Part shown: positions 46,315 through 55,703 of the stretch, piece by piece | How positions within the stretch are numbered: position 1 is the stretch's first letter | Layout of the letters: every line of letters begins with the position of its first letter | Source of the DNA: Ancylomarina sp. 16SWW S1-10-2 | GTDB taxonomy: Bacteria; Bacteroidota; Bacteroidia; Bacteroidales; Marinifilaceae | DNA: 64,000 bases | Assembly (NCBI RefSeq): GCF_009669305.1 | Contig: NZ_SADB01000012.1 | Span: 87,788-151,787, forward strand | Direction of reading: 5' to 3' | Translations under genes and position numbers: made by a program | Notes under the pieces: model-generated | Seen by the model: only the letters and a program-made list of their open reading frames with translations | Told to the model about the DNA's origin: nothing | Database searches by the model: none

Positions 46315-47328
46315 TTAAAAGAAAAAGTAAAAAATATACCCACCTACTACAGCCATCATCAAAACAGAAATTATAAATGCGGCAATAGCTTTAGGTTTTA
46401 ACATGGATGAGATAATGGCTATTTCCGGCAAACTGGCTCCCGTTCCGCCAATAATTAAAGCCATCGCAGCACCCATACTCATACCTTTAACAATAAGCGC
46501 TTTTAAAATAGGTATAGCCATCTCAATTCTTAAATATAATGGTATACCAATGCCTGCTGCTATTGGTATGGCAAGCGGACTATCATTACCCAAATATTTT
46601 TCAACCCAAGCATCTGGTACGAAAATAGCTGAAACAGCACTAATTAGAGCTCCAAGTAAAACATATGGAAAAATGCGTTTAAATAATGCCCATCCAAAAT
46701 TTAATGCTTCCTTAAGCTTAGTGTTAGTTTCGTCGCCCTGACTGCACGATGTAGTCGTATTAGACACTGAACATTCTGATTCCACAGCTTGTGCTGAAGC
46801 AACAATATTTAGTTGACTTTGGTTGGTTTCGGTATTGCAGTTAGCTGGTTTTTGAGAACTACATGTTGTAGACGATTTTCCTGGATTGAGGTTAATTCTT
46901 TTTACATGATTTTTCAATGATGTTTTCCCTGCAATGGTGCCTATCAAAACAGCCCCTATAAAAACTACAAGAAAGTAAACCAAAGCAACTTTCCAACCAA
47001 AGACACCAAATATAAACCCAACTACAACAAAGTTAGCCAATGGAGCAGAAAGTAAAAACGAAAAAACCATGGAAAATGGTGCTCCCATCTCGACCATTCC
47101 CATAGACACCGGAACCATTGAAGCACTACAAAATGGAGTTGGGACTCCTAATAAAGCACCCATCAAACCACCATACTTTCCGGTTTTCGATAATTTTTTC
47201 TGTAGCTTTTTCTGTGGAATATATGCTCGTATTAAACCTGTAAGAATTGATACTACTGCAATAATGAGTACTAATGCTACACCAACGTGTACAAACTCGT
47301 TTAGCGCTAAATTTAATTTTTCATTCAT
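46315..47328 (-). CDS. DUF318/ArsP-like permease for metal or organo-metalloid efflux
   Basis: A 337-residue permease with about eight helices. Two signature loops, GVPTPFCSASMVPVSMGMVE (about 59-78) and GIGIPLYLRIEMAIP, and the linked PIAAGIGIPLY motif resemble DUF318 permeases (ArsP and SO_0444-type transporters). A central cytoplasmic loop (about 140-205) is unusually rich in cysteine (STTCSSQKPANCN, VESECSVSNTTTSC), probably binding metal. ArsP exports trivalent organoarsenicals; SO_0444 relatives export copper or zinc. Which applies cannot be told from sequence. Second gene of an ArsR-type operon. Confidence 0.85.
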   Translation of the reverse strand: MNEKLNLALNEFVHVGVALVLIIAVVSILTGLIRAYIPQKKLQKKLSKTGKYGGLMGALLGVPTPFCSASMVPVSMGMVEMGAPFSMVFSFLLSAPLANFVVVGFIFGVFGWKVALVYFLVVFIGAVLIGTIAGKTSLKNHVKRINLNPGKSSTTCSSQKPANCNTETNQSQLNIVASAQAVESECSVSNTTTSCSQGDETNTKLKEALNFGWALFKRIFPYVLLGALISAVSAIFVPDAWVEKYLGNDSPLAIPIAAGIGIPLYLRIEMAIPILKALIVKGMSMGAAMALIIGGTGASLPEIAIISSMLKPKAIAAFIISVLMMAVVGGYIFYFFF

Positions 47329-47356
47329 CTTATTACTTTATTAAATACTGTTAATG

Positions 47357-47380
47357 TCATATGCGTAATAACGCATATGA
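47357..47380. promoter_or_regulatory. Operator O1 of ArsR-type regulon
   Basis: Perfect 10-bp inverted repeat TCATATGCGT / ACGCATATGA with a 4-base spacer, 29 bp before the permease start. A second copy with the same arms and spacer lies before the regulator gene (47793). This is direct sequence evidence for a shared repressor site. Confidence 0.8.
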
Positions 47381-47432
47381 TAGGTTAAAAAAATATTAAT
47401 TATTGAAAGATCGTTTATTCGATATCGTAAGA

Positions 47433-47777
47433 TTATCCATTATAGTTTCCACGAGTACTAAGAAGATTTCTACATTTATTTATTTCCTTAGTCATTTCTT
47501 TCTCGGGAATAGAGCTTATTACTTTTTGTATCTGAATCTGAAAATCGCTTTTAACTGTTGAAAGATAATAGAAAACCCATTTACCTTCTCTCACCTCATT
47601 AATTAACAATGCATCCTTTAGTATTTTTAAATGTCGAGATACATTATATTGCGGTTCCTGTAAAACCTCTACGATTTCAGAGACACAAATTTTTTCATCA
47701 ATGTTTGTAAGTAGCCAAATTATTTTTAATCTTTTTATATCTGACAATGCTTTGAAAATTTTAATGTAATCAATCAT
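47433..47777 (-). CDS. ArsR/SmtB-family transcriptional repressor
   Basis: A 114-residue winged-helix repressor: IFKALSDIKRLKIIWLL opening, CVSEIVEVLQ before the recognition helix QYNVSRHLKILKDALLINEV and the wing REGKWVFYYL. Cysteines C32 (EKICVSEI) and C105 (NKCRNLL) are candidate metal ligands; the arrangement differs from the CxC of the arsR at 23635, so the inducer may differ. It is the first gene of the permease operon. Matching inverted repeats lie before this gene and before the permease gene, so it probably represses both. Confidence 0.9.
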   Translation of the reverse strand: MIDYIKIFKALSDIKRLKIIWLLTNIDEKICVSEIVEVLQEPQYNVSRHLKILKDALLINEVREGKWVFYYLSTVKSDFQIQIQKVISSIPEKEMTKEINKCRNLLSTRGNYNG

Positions 47778-47792
47778 AGTTCTTATTTTTTG

Positions 47793-47816
47793 TCATATGC
47801 GTTATGGTGCATATGT
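47793..47816. promoter_or_regulatory. Operator O2 upstream of ArsR-type gene
   Basis: TCATATGCGT and GTGCATATGT arms with a 4-base spacer, two mismatches from perfect symmetry, 15 bp before the regulator start on the minus strand. Left arm identical to that of O1. Confidence 0.75.
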
Positions 47817-47994
47817 TATAATTGTGGCAAATGTAGAACTTATTTTTAGAATACCATATTTTTTTCGTGAAAAAAGATAATGTGATATATCGTAAGAAAA
47901 ATTCATTGTAAAGTCAATCATTTTAACGAATAACCTATTTCTATAAATTGAATACTACTAAAATAAGGTGGATGAACTTGAAATAAGGCACGGA

Positions 47995-48310
47995 ATACAC
48001 ACATCTAGTAGACTGCTGCTAAGCAATTAGCCTAGCGGATAGCCTTTCACACAACCTTTATATTTACATTATTAAATTAGATGAAAATCTAAATTATACT
48101 AAAGTGTAAAAGAGAACTGGTCACACCTCCTAGCTATGGGCTAATGCTTACTCAAATAATTTCATCTTTTTAATTACTTTCGTGAGTGCTTCGCATTTTC
48201 AAGAGTCACCCTAGTGCATAAGGAACTTACACCCTATCTCGACATTCTTTTTCTAAACTTAACATTATAAAAGAACTTTTATTAAATTTACCATTAAAGG
48301 CACACTCATA
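47995..48310 (+). repeat. 310-bp dispersed repeat, copy 3
   Basis: Full-length match to the repeat at 42330 (TTAGCCTAGCGGATAGCC, CTAATGCTTACTCAAATAAT, CCCTAGTGCATAAGGAACTT). It forms part of an 888-bp gene-free stretch with operator O2 on the left and two other repeats on the right. Confidence 0.65.
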
Positions 48311-48430
48311 GAACCCAAAGTGTTCTCATATTTATAGAAAATACCAAGACCTAATCAATACGACTCCTTAGGAGTCGAACAAATAATACGAATTGCAAGG
48401 CTATAGATATACAATCCATTTTGGATTAAT
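48310..48430 (+). repeat. REP-like hairpin cluster, copy 2
   Basis: Carries CGACTCCTTAGGAGTCG (perfect palindromic arms) and CAATCCATTTTGGATT, plus the linking GGCTATAGATATA block. Same order as in the other copies. Confidence 0.65.
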
Positions 48431-48640
48431 TCTTAAACATACAGACTTGTTGCTATGATCTATTTTATACTTATCACGCATTGACAAAACTTCATCCTTT
48501 CAGCTTATATACAAATGATATTTTATGATTAAATTTATAATAGTAAACTGTAATTGCAGCTGTATAAACTTGCTTTGAGCAAAAAATAATCTTGCAAAAT
48601 CTAAAAGTCCGTTAGACGTTATTTCAACCAATAACAAACC
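48430..48640 (+). repeat. 200-bp dispersed repeat, copy 3
   Basis: AAACATACAGACTTGT, TTTCAGCTTATATACAAATG, CTTGCTTTGAGCAAAAAAT and CCAATAACAA blocks as in the copies at 27640, 37477 and 58045, more diverged. It ends 26 bp before the nitrilase start. Confidence 0.62.
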
Positions 48641-48665
48641 CTTGTATAAATCTCATAAAAAGCAT

Positions 48666-49466
48666 ATGAAAGTAGTTTGTATTCAAAACGCACCGAAATT
48701 TGGAGCAAAAGAAAAGAATTTTCAAGAAGTTCGCTCGCTTCTTAACAAAGTAAAAGCTGATTTAATAGTATTACCAGAACTGTTTGCAACGGGTTATACT
48801 TTCACATCAAAGGCAGAAGCAAAAGAACTCGCCGAAACCAATCATGGAAAAACCGCCGAATTCCTCAAAGAGCTTTCAATCAAAACAGGTGCTACAATCA
48901 TCGGTGGGTTTGTAGAAATTGAAGATGAAAAGATTTATAACTCAGCATTAATTGTTTCCGAAAATAAAGTGATTGATACATATCGTAAAATCCACCTCTT
49001 TAACAAAGAAAAACTTTGGTTTGAACCAGGAGACAAACCTTTGAAAGTGTATGATGTAAAAGGTATGAAAATTGGTGTTATGATTTGTTTCGATTGGATG
49101 TTCCCTGAAGTATGTCGAACGCTAACTCTGTTGGGAATGCAAGTACTCGCTCATCCGTCAAATTTGGTTATGCCTTATTGCCAAAATGCGATGGTAACTC
49201 GCTGCTTAGAAAACCGAATATTTGCAATCACTTCGAATAGAATTGGCAGAGAAAAAAGAGGCCAAGACGACTTTAACTTTACAGGAATGAGTCAAATAAC
49301 AAACTTTAATGGCGAAATTCTTTCTTCTGCTCCCGATAAAAAAACAGATGTATTAAGTATAGAAATTGATCCAAATAAAGCTAAAGATAAAATGATTAAT
49401 GACTTCAATAATTTATTAGATGATAGAAGATTAGATTTTTATAAAACATCTTACAACTTAGAATAA
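48666..49466 (+). CDS. Carbon-nitrogen hydrolase (nitrilase superfamily)
   Basis: A 266-residue cytosolic amidase. The start MKVVCIQNAPKFG at 48666 is the family's usual opening; an earlier in-frame ATG adds eight residues with no homology feel. The catalytic triad is clear: glutamate in VLPELFATGY, lysine in YRKIHLFNKE and cysteine in VMICFDWMFPEVCR, giving E-K-C. It probably hydrolyses an amide or deaminates a ureido compound; omega-amidase-like and beta-ureidopropionase-like enzymes share this pattern. It follows a 200-bp repeat by 26 bp. Confidence 0.88.
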   Translation: MKVVCIQNAPKFGAKEKNFQEVRSLLNKVKADLIVLPELFATGYTFTSKAEAKELAETNHGKTAEFLKELSIKTGATIIGGFVEIEDEKIYNSALIVSENKVIDTYRKIHLFNKEKLWFEPGDKPLKVYDVKGMKIGVMICFDWMFPEVCRTLTLLGMQVLAHPSNLVMPYCQNAMVTRCLENRIFAITSNRIGREKRGQDDFNFTGMSQITNFNGEILSSAPDKKTDVLSIEIDPNKAKDKMINDFNNLLDDRRLDFYKTSYNLE

Positions 49467-49549
49467 ATGAATGAAGCTAGAAATAGCTGCAGAAAAGAAA
49501 CAAAAATTCAGAAGCAAATAAACGATTCAACTTCAAAAAATATAAGATC

Positions 49550-50014
49550 ATGAAATTTTTCATATTTATCGCGAGTGCCCTACTCCTTACCAGCTGTAAT
49601 TTAGAAACAAAGGAAACGAGCAAAATAACTGAATCCGAAAAAGAGATAGCCAAGGATCTTATACAAGGTGCTTTCGATGATTTATGGTCTGGTATGGATT
49701 CGACAAAAATACTAACTTATCATACCAATGATTTTGTGATACTTGAGAATGGTGAAGTATGGGACAACAACAGAATAAAGAAATTTATGCGTGTTAAATC
49801 AGCAGATAAAAACAGAGCCAAGAGAATTAATATGATGGATTATATCTCTATAGAAAAATATGGTTCATCAATGCAAATTGCCTATCATAATAAAGCGGAG
49901 TTTTACAAACAAGACAGTTTAGTATTTACATGTGGATGGTTAGAGAGTGCCCTAGCAGTTAAAACACCAGTAGGATGGCGATTAAAAATGATGCATTCCA
50001 CAAGAAAAAAATAA
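49550..50014 (+). CDS. Lipoprotein with SnoaL/NTF2-like fold
   Basis: A 154-residue lipoprotein. Signal with lipobox LLLTSC gives lipidated C16. The rest (about 30-150) has the NTF2/SnoaL layout: a long first helix (EKEIAKDLIQGAFDDLWSGMD), then strands with HTNDFVILENGEVWDN and a terminal LKMMHSTRKK strand. Such domains host small ligands or act as scaffolds. No catalytic residue is evident. Monocistronic, 84 bp after the nitrilase gene. Confidence 0.72.
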   Translation: MKFFIFIASALLLTSCNLETKETSKITESEKEIAKDLIQGAFDDLWSGMDSTKILTYHTNDFVILENGEVWDNNRIKKFMRVKSADKNRAKRINMMDYISIEKYGSSMQIAYHNKAEFYKQDSLVFTCGWLESALAVKTPVGWRLKMMHSTRKK

Positions 50015-50100
50015 TAATGGTAAAGAATGGAGAGAATTAAACCTATCACAAGTTTACATATTGATAAACACACAAAAGGGCATCTCTCCCACCTCATTAG

Positions 50101-50172
50101 AGCCTCTCATGGGAGTTGAACCCACGACCTGCTCATTACGAGTGAGCTGCTCTACCACTGAGCTAAAGAGGC
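50101..50172 (-). tRNA. tRNA-Thr (anticodon CGU)
   Basis: On the minus strand GCCTCTT begins the acceptor stem and pairs with GAGAGGC (six Watson-Crick pairs plus one G-T). The D arm (AGCTCAGTGGTAGAGC), anticodon stem GCTCA/TGAGC with loop CTCGTAA, and T arm with GGTTCAACTCC are all present. Anticodon CGU reads ACG, threonine. No 3' CCA is encoded. Confidence 0.95.
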
Positions 50173-50808
50173 ATTTAAATTTTATGTAAAAGTATAATAT
50201 TATACTTTTAAACCTCACATTTTTCATTTAAATATTAACATTTTCGAAATATTTTTTCAGAGATACATTTAGAAACAACGAACCCCTCAGATAGCAATTA
50301 TCCAAGCATCGCATAATAATTGATAATCAGCAAAATGGCTTTGCTTATAATACAAACGAATGAGTAATTAAGCACCAAACTACTGACGATAGAAAAAAAA
50401 ATTGTAAGCACTTATTAAGGAATATTTTACTTTCCGTCATACTAAAACCAGTAATCACAAGGTAGAAATGCATTTCTCCCAAACAAAATATTCTTTTACT
50501 TAATCATATTATCGTTGATTAAAAGATTTCCAAATTAAGTATTTTCCCTATACAACTAGTCTTAAAAACCCAAGTTAGAGACACAATACCAACAAAGTAA
50601 AAGCCAACAACACAAACATACCTATAAGTCCACTGAAATAAATTTCAGTTAAAATTTAAATCGTTAAATTGCAATATAAATTTATTCAGCTAAATTCTTT
50701 TTTATGTTATTGTAGAACTATTTTAATCCTTTTAGAAAAATACAGCCAGCACAAATAGAATTAAGCTTCTGATTTTAACAGCTTTCACAACGCAAATCTA
50801 TTTCCAAA
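50173..50808. other. Gene-free AT-rich stretch
   Basis: 636 bp between the tRNA and the RNase H-domain gene. I see no coding frame, repeat copy or hairpin. It may hold the promoter of the downstream gene. Confidence 0.5.
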
Positions 50809-51585
50809 TTGAAACCAATTAAACTAACCATACAAATTGAAGCTATTAATGAATCGAACATCTATTGTTTCATTTTTAATGAGGTGGGAAATATCCAGCT
50901 AAATTTCCTTATCTCGGATGGAAGCATCACATTAAACAAAGAAAGTCAACTTGCTACGATCATCTATAATAATCAACATCAATTCGAGAAAGTTATTCGT
51001 TCTGTTATCAAGGGAAACATTAAAGTTGGGCAAATTATTAACTGTGTTTTTATTGAAAATTTTAAATTTCTAAAGGATAATGATTTTATGAAATTTATTA
51101 GAGTAGACACGCGCAGTGGTAAGCTAGATATGACAATGAGCGACTCAGGTTCTAGAGATATTCATAAAATTTATGCCGATGGATCATTTGTAAGCGAAAC
51201 TAAAAAGTCGGGATATGGAGGATTTATTGAAGATCCCGAGGGTAAACAAGACATATTTTACCAATCGTTTGATGATGGAAGCAGCAATTTAATGGAATTG
51301 TTAGCTGTAACCGATGGACTACAGCGTTTACAATCGATCCAAAGATTACAGATAAACACCGACAGCCGCTATGTTATTAGAGGTTTGGTTCAATGGTGCC
51401 ATTTTTGGAAACACAATAACTGGCAAACCGCCTACGGTCGTGATGTTAGATATGCTAAACAGTGGCAACAAGCCTCCAGTCTATGCCAAAATAAGTTTGT
51501 AGAATTTAAGTGGATTAAAGGTCATTCCGGGAATATGAAACAAGACTTCTGTCATCAGTTGGCAAAAGAAATAACGACACGTTAA
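50809..51585 (+). CDS. RNase HI-domain protein with extra N-terminal domain
   Basis: A 258-residue protein. Residues about 118-258 form an RNase HI domain: IYADGSFVSETKKSGYGG (first Asp), NLMELLAVTDGLQ (Glu), QINTDSRYVIRGL (second Asp), WIKGHSGN (His loop) and DFCHQLAKE (last Asp), all catalytic residues present. Residues 1-95 are an unidentified domain of short strands and helices, not a classic hybrid-binding module. The likely start is the TTG at 50809, since no earlier ATG exists and the frame opens only 30 bp upstream; initiation further in at 51087 would remove the extra domain. It cuts RNA in RNA-DNA hybrids. Confidence 0.82.
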   Translation: MKPIKLTIQIEAINESNIYCFIFNEVGNIQLNFLISDGSITLNKESQLATIIYNNQHQFEKVIRSVIKGNIKVGQIINCVFIENFKFLKDNDFMKFIRVDTRSGKLDMTMSDSGSRDIHKIYADGSFVSETKKSGYGGFIEDPEGKQDIFYQSFDDGSSNLMELLAVTDGLQRLQSIQRLQINTDSRYVIRGLVQWCHFWKHNNWQTAYGRDVRYAKQWQQASSLCQNKFVEFKWIKGHSGNMKQDFCHQLAKEITTR

Positions 51586-51832
51586 TTTTCATTATCTAAA
51601 CAATTGAACTTGATATCAAAACAAGCATACAACACATAATAAACATAGGCCTATAGCTAGTGAATATTTTAGAACTTCATATATTTACTCAAAACTGTAA
51701 GAAACAAATGAGTAAATCGCACCAAGATCCCCCACTCCACAAACACGACATATTCTACATCATCTTTCAACAACCCCATAAAGACTTACTATTTTATTAA
51801 AACTTCCGTACTTTAGCGACAAATTAAGCATT

Positions 51833-52504
51833 ATGAATTTTAAAGACAAAGAACTTATTATATTCGACTTTGATGGCACACTCATCAATAGTATTCCAGA
51901 TTTAGCCCTGGCAGCAAATAAAATGTTATCGCATTATAATTTAGCACCTTTAAAAATGGAACAAATTATTCCCTTTATTGGAAATGGTGCCAGACCCCTT
52001 GTACAAAGATCTCTAGAACATTCTATGCCCAATAAAGACATATCGAAGGCGTTTGTAGATGAAGCTTTCGAAATTTATTTTGCAGCTTACAAAGAGGTGA
52101 CTTGTGATAAAACCTTTACCTATCCTGGTGTATTAGAGACACTAAACTATTTGAATAAAAAAGGCTACAAGATGGCGATATGTACCAATAAACCTATCAG
52201 TTTTATTGAACCCATTTTAGATAAATTGTCGATTAAACAATTCTTCCAATATTGGATTGGTGAAGATTCATTACCTGAAAAGAAACCCAATCCCGCTCCT
52301 CTGCTTCACTTAGCTAAGGAGATGAATACAGATGTAAAGAAATGCATAATGGTTGGTGACTCTAAAAATGATATTCTTGCAGCTCAAAATGCAGATATGG
52401 AAAATATTGGTGTGACTTACGGATATAATTATAACGAGAACATTGCAGACTATAAGCCTACCCTAGTCGTAGATCGTTTTGCAGACTTAGAAGAACTTTT
52501 TTAG
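51833..52504 (+). CDS. gph: Phosphoglycolate phosphatase-like HAD hydrolase
   Basis: A 223-residue HAD-superfamily enzyme. Motif I is IIFDFDGTLINS (nucleophile D13 and D15), with the four-helix cap domain (about 20-90). Motif II is MAICTNKPI, motif III lysine sits in EKKPNPAPLLHL and motif IV is MVGDSKNDILAAQNADM. This order fits Gph phosphatases that dephosphorylate phosphoglycolate and similar small phosphates. It starts 2 bp before the oxidoreductase gene, so the two are cotranscribed, which suggests a shared small-molecule pathway. Confidence 0.88.
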   Translation: MNFKDKELIIFDFDGTLINSIPDLALAANKMLSHYNLAPLKMEQIIPFIGNGARPLVQRSLEHSMPNKDISKAFVDEAFEIYFAAYKEVTCDKTFTYPGVLETLNYLNKKGYKMAICTNKPISFIEPILDKLSIKQFFQYWIGEDSLPEKKPNPAPLLHLAKEMNTDVKKCIMVGDSKNDILAAQNADMENIGVTYGYNYNENIADYKPTLVVDRFADLEELF

Positions 52505-52505
52505 C

Positions 52506-53939
52506 ATGAGCAAAATTTACAATATAGGTATTATTGGAGGAGGCGTTTCAGGAGCTGTTGTAGCTCTGCAGTCTGCTAAATATGGTATAGATACAGTTTT
52601 GTTCGAACAAGAAAAAAGTCTTGTCAATGGACCTCCATTCTGTCATTTACATGCAGGCGGCAATTTATATCCCGATATATCTGATGAGCAATGCAGAATT
52701 CTCATGAAACAATCGATAGATATGGCGCGCTTATTCCCACAATCTATCGACGAAAGACCAACATTTATTAGCATCCCTAAAACAGAAAAATACGAAGTAG
52801 AGAAAATCACGAGTCGTCTCGAAATGTTAGTGGCGTATTACACCGAACTGATAAATGAAGATCCCAACAACGAAATTCTTGGCTCTCCAAAAGATTATTA
52901 TAAAATATATGCGAAAAAAGATTTAATAGCTTTAGCAGAAAAACCAAGTGTAAAACGTCCCAACTCAGCTGACGAATGGATGTCTAATACAATTAAATTA
53001 ATTGATCACGAGAAGTTAAAATCACCAGTAATTTTAGTTCAAGAATACGGATGGAACCTCTTTAGATTAGGAGCTCAAGCCCAATTAGCTTTAACTAAAA
53101 CTGAAAAATGTAATTTAAAATTAAATACCTCCGTTACAAATATTAAAGATGTTCGGGATCAAAATTTAGATTACAACTGGGAAATAGTCACTGGCGATAT
53201 AGTTTATAAAGTCAATTATTTGGTGAATTCGTGTGGATTTAAAACTGGTAAAATTGATGAATCGTTACATTTGAATGCAAAACGCTTGATTGAATTTAAA
53301 GCGGCTTATGTTTCTAAATGGCAAGCCATTCCTGGTTTAATTCCAGAACTTATTTTTCATGGTGAACGTGGTACTCCAAATGGAATGGCACAACTAACGC
53401 CTTATTTCGGTGATTATTATCAACTTCATGGCATGACAAAGGATATTACCTTATTCGAAAATGGATTAGTCCATTCAAATGAGAATGAAGTACAACCTGA
53501 GTTTAATGAGGACATTAATCAAAAAATACATCGTGTTTGGGAAGATGATGAAATCAATACCAGAACTAAGAATGCAATTGATTTTGTTGCTAAATTTGTC
53601 CCTTCGTTTAAATCTGCAACTGTTGGAGGACCGCCAATGTATGGAGCACAGCAAATACCTGGCGATGACCCAAGCCTGAGAGTTGGTGAAGTTAGTTTTC
53701 CTTCTAAATCTTATGCACGAAGTGTTATTGTTAAGGCTTCATCGGCCCTAACTGTTGCTAATAAAATCATAAATAAAATTCAGGAAGAAAATATCATTCC
53801 TACAATTCACGCTCAATCAAACCAAAACATATTATTGGATCGTATTTCGAATGATGAAATTGATGAAAAGGCTTCAGAATTAGCGATTCAACGTGGGTAT
53901 CCCGAGGCTCTATCTCGATTGCTTATTAAGAAAAATTGA
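52506..53939 (+). CDS. FAD-dependent oxidoreductase
   Basis: A 477-residue flavoprotein. N-terminal Rossmann FAD motif IGIIGGGVSGAVVALQSA (residues 8-25) followed by DTVLFEQE (ribose-binding acidic strand end), and the GPPFCHLHAGGNLYPD segment near 45-60 that resembles DAO-type oxidases. The middle part contains NSCGFKTGKI, and the C-terminal region VGGPPMYGAQQIPGDDPSLRVGEV. No reductase partner is adjacent. Its 2-bp spacing to the phosphatase gene suggests one operon. The substrate is unknown. Confidence 0.83.
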   Translation: MSKIYNIGIIGGGVSGAVVALQSAKYGIDTVLFEQEKSLVNGPPFCHLHAGGNLYPDISDEQCRILMKQSIDMARLFPQSIDERPTFISIPKTEKYEVEKITSRLEMLVAYYTELINEDPNNEILGSPKDYYKIYAKKDLIALAEKPSVKRPNSADEWMSNTIKLIDHEKLKSPVILVQEYGWNLFRLGAQAQLALTKTEKCNLKLNTSVTNIKDVRDQNLDYNWEIVTGDIVYKVNYLVNSCGFKTGKIDESLHLNAKRLIEFKAAYVSKWQAIPGLIPELIFHGERGTPNGMAQLTPYFGDYYQLHGMTKDITLFENGLVHSNENEVQPEFNEDINQKIHRVWEDDEINTRTKNAIDFVAKFVPSFKSATVGGPPMYGAQQIPGDDPSLRVGEVSFPSKSYARSVIVKASSALTVANKIINKIQEENIIPTIHAQSNQNILLDRISNDEIDEKASELAIQRGYPEALSRLLIKKN

Positions 53940-53967
53940 TTGCAATACGTTTACGCCACTAACAAAC

Positions 53968-53999
53968 CTGAGGGTCTCACTCTTTTGTGAGGCTCTCAG
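53968..53999 (+). terminator. Terminator after oxidoreductase gene
   Basis: CTGAGGGTCTCAC pairs with GTGAGGCTCTCAG apart from two mismatches around a TCTTTT loop, 28 bp after the stop. No T-tract, so strength is uncertain. Confidence 0.5.
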
Positions 54000-54130
54000 T
54001 AAATATTATGAAATCTTAGTAATACCCTAATATGTATTAATCTGATTATCAGATTTCTTCTATTCCAACAAAACTATCATATCGAACCCACAAACCATAC
54101 AGCTGATATGCTGTTGTTTAAAAGAAAAAC

Positions 54131-55255
54131 TTACCTACTGATATTTAAAAACTTCAGTTCAACCCTTGATTTTGATAATGAAAAATTCATTTCATCAGTA
54201 AACTGCTCAAGAGTAAGATTATTGTATTTATAATGGATATCCCAATCGTAACGATTCTGATCATTTCCGATATAAACAAACCGAAATTCTGAGAGATCAG
54301 ACATAATCGTAGTCATCTCACTAATACTCGAATTATCAATTAACACATTCATATCGTCTGCCAAAAAGGAGTTATTCCCTTTATTCAAATCAGTATATTC
54401 TGTATTCATTAGATTCATATCGCTTCCATCCTCCAATACATAGGCATCAACAATCTCAGTTCTCCAATTAGCTTTAAGCTTACATACCTCATTTAAGAAC
54501 TTCTTAAATACCTCATTAGGGCTTTCGTATCCTGATTTTATTTTAACAACAAAACTTTGATTAATATCACAAGCAACGTTACGCAAAGGAATCTCATAAA
54601 CCTTTGAAGCAATATATTTAATATCTCCAGAATAATAATACTCACCATTCTCAAACCCATATTCATTTGAGATGGACTTTTGCTTCATGTACTTTAACTC
54701 AGTTTCATTATGCGTTAATTCACCCCAAATATCTTTGACATAGATTTTCTTTTTCAATTCAATTAGATCCTTTAAATCCCTTTTACTCTTTTTGTTTTTA
54801 AGAAGGCCCCTTAAAATTCTTGGGCTTAATTCTGCCGACTGTCCCTCCCATACTATTTCCCCATCCCTATCGAGCAATACACCATAGGGAATGGAATTAA
54901 CGCCATATTTAAGATGAGTCATTTTAGAATTATCTACAGCCGAATAGAAGTCTTTCCCTTTTTTCTCCATGAAAGCTTGAACCTTTGAAGCAGGCTCATC
55001 AGAAACATATAAGAACAAAACATCATCTCCAAATTCCTTTTTCAATAAATCAATTTGTGGCATAGCATAAATACAAGGACCACACCAAGTTGCCCAAAAA
55101 TCAACAAAAATAAATGATTTATTAAATTGTGAATCTGCGGGAGGATTCACCCAATCGGTTAGAACAATTGGCTTTTCTTCCTGCCCAATAGTTGTAAAAC
55201 TAAATCCTAAAAAAAACAATACGAAGAGTAACCTTATTTTAAGCATAAAAACCAA
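54131..55255 (-). CDS. TlpA-like thioredoxin-fold protein
   Basis: A 374-residue exported protein with signal peptide (about 1-24; an internal ATG at residue 4 is an alternative start). Thioredoxin domain residues about 35-165: FVDFWATWCGPCIYAMPQ with redox CxxC (WCGPC) and the cis-proline region VNSIPYGVLLD. The C-terminal 200 residues (from about 170) are a domain of unknown type with strands and short helices. It probably reduces or oxidises disulfides of periplasmic proteins. Monocistronic and divergent from the OmpA gene. Confidence 0.85.
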   Translation of the reverse strand: MVFMLKIRLLFVLFFLGFSFTTIGQEEKPIVLTDWVNPPADSQFNKSFIFVDFWATWCGPCIYAMPQIDLLKKEFGDDVLFLYVSDEPASKVQAFMEKKGKDFYSAVDNSKMTHLKYGVNSIPYGVLLDRDGEIVWEGQSAELSPRILRGLLKNKKSKRDLKDLIELKKKIYVKDIWGELTHNETELKYMKQKSISNEYGFENGEYYYSGDIKYIASKVYEIPLRNVACDINQSFVVKIKSGYESPNEVFKKFLNEVCKLKANWRTEIVDAYVLEDGSDMNLMNTEYTDLNKGNNSFLADDMNVLIDNSSISEMTTIMSDLSEFRFVYIGNDQNRYDWDIHYKYNNLTLEQFTDEMNFSLSKSRVELKFLNISR

Positions 55256-55703
55256 TTATTTATTCATCTCATTTTCAAACAAATAAGATCAAATACTAAC
55301 AATTTACTATTCTAAATATAGAACGATTTGATTACCGTTATTGAATCAAAATTTTACGAACAGTAAATAAATGTACTCAATTAAAATTAATCTAAGACTT
55401 TCTGCATTCTATCCATTTACTTAGAAATAACTTCTAATTTTTTTTTTGACAAAGAATCTAATATAACATATTAACATACAATCTCACTTTAAGCATGTCT
55501 CATTTTCATTATTCTGCAATTAGACCATCGAATGTATTCCTCAATAAAAAAACACTTAACATTTAGATAGTTAAGTTTATCCTCAAGTTTTAACTCTTCG
55601 CATCTTTATACTGTTTATTACTGTAAAAAAAGTGTTTAGCATATAACTTTTTCTTAACTTAAAGAAAATAAGCGCTATTTATATCACTAAAATACATTTT
55701 TAT
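55256..55703. other. Gene-free divergent region
   Basis: 448 bp between divergent genes, very AT-rich. I see no repeat copy or hairpin worth naming; it presumably holds both promoters. Confidence 0.45.
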
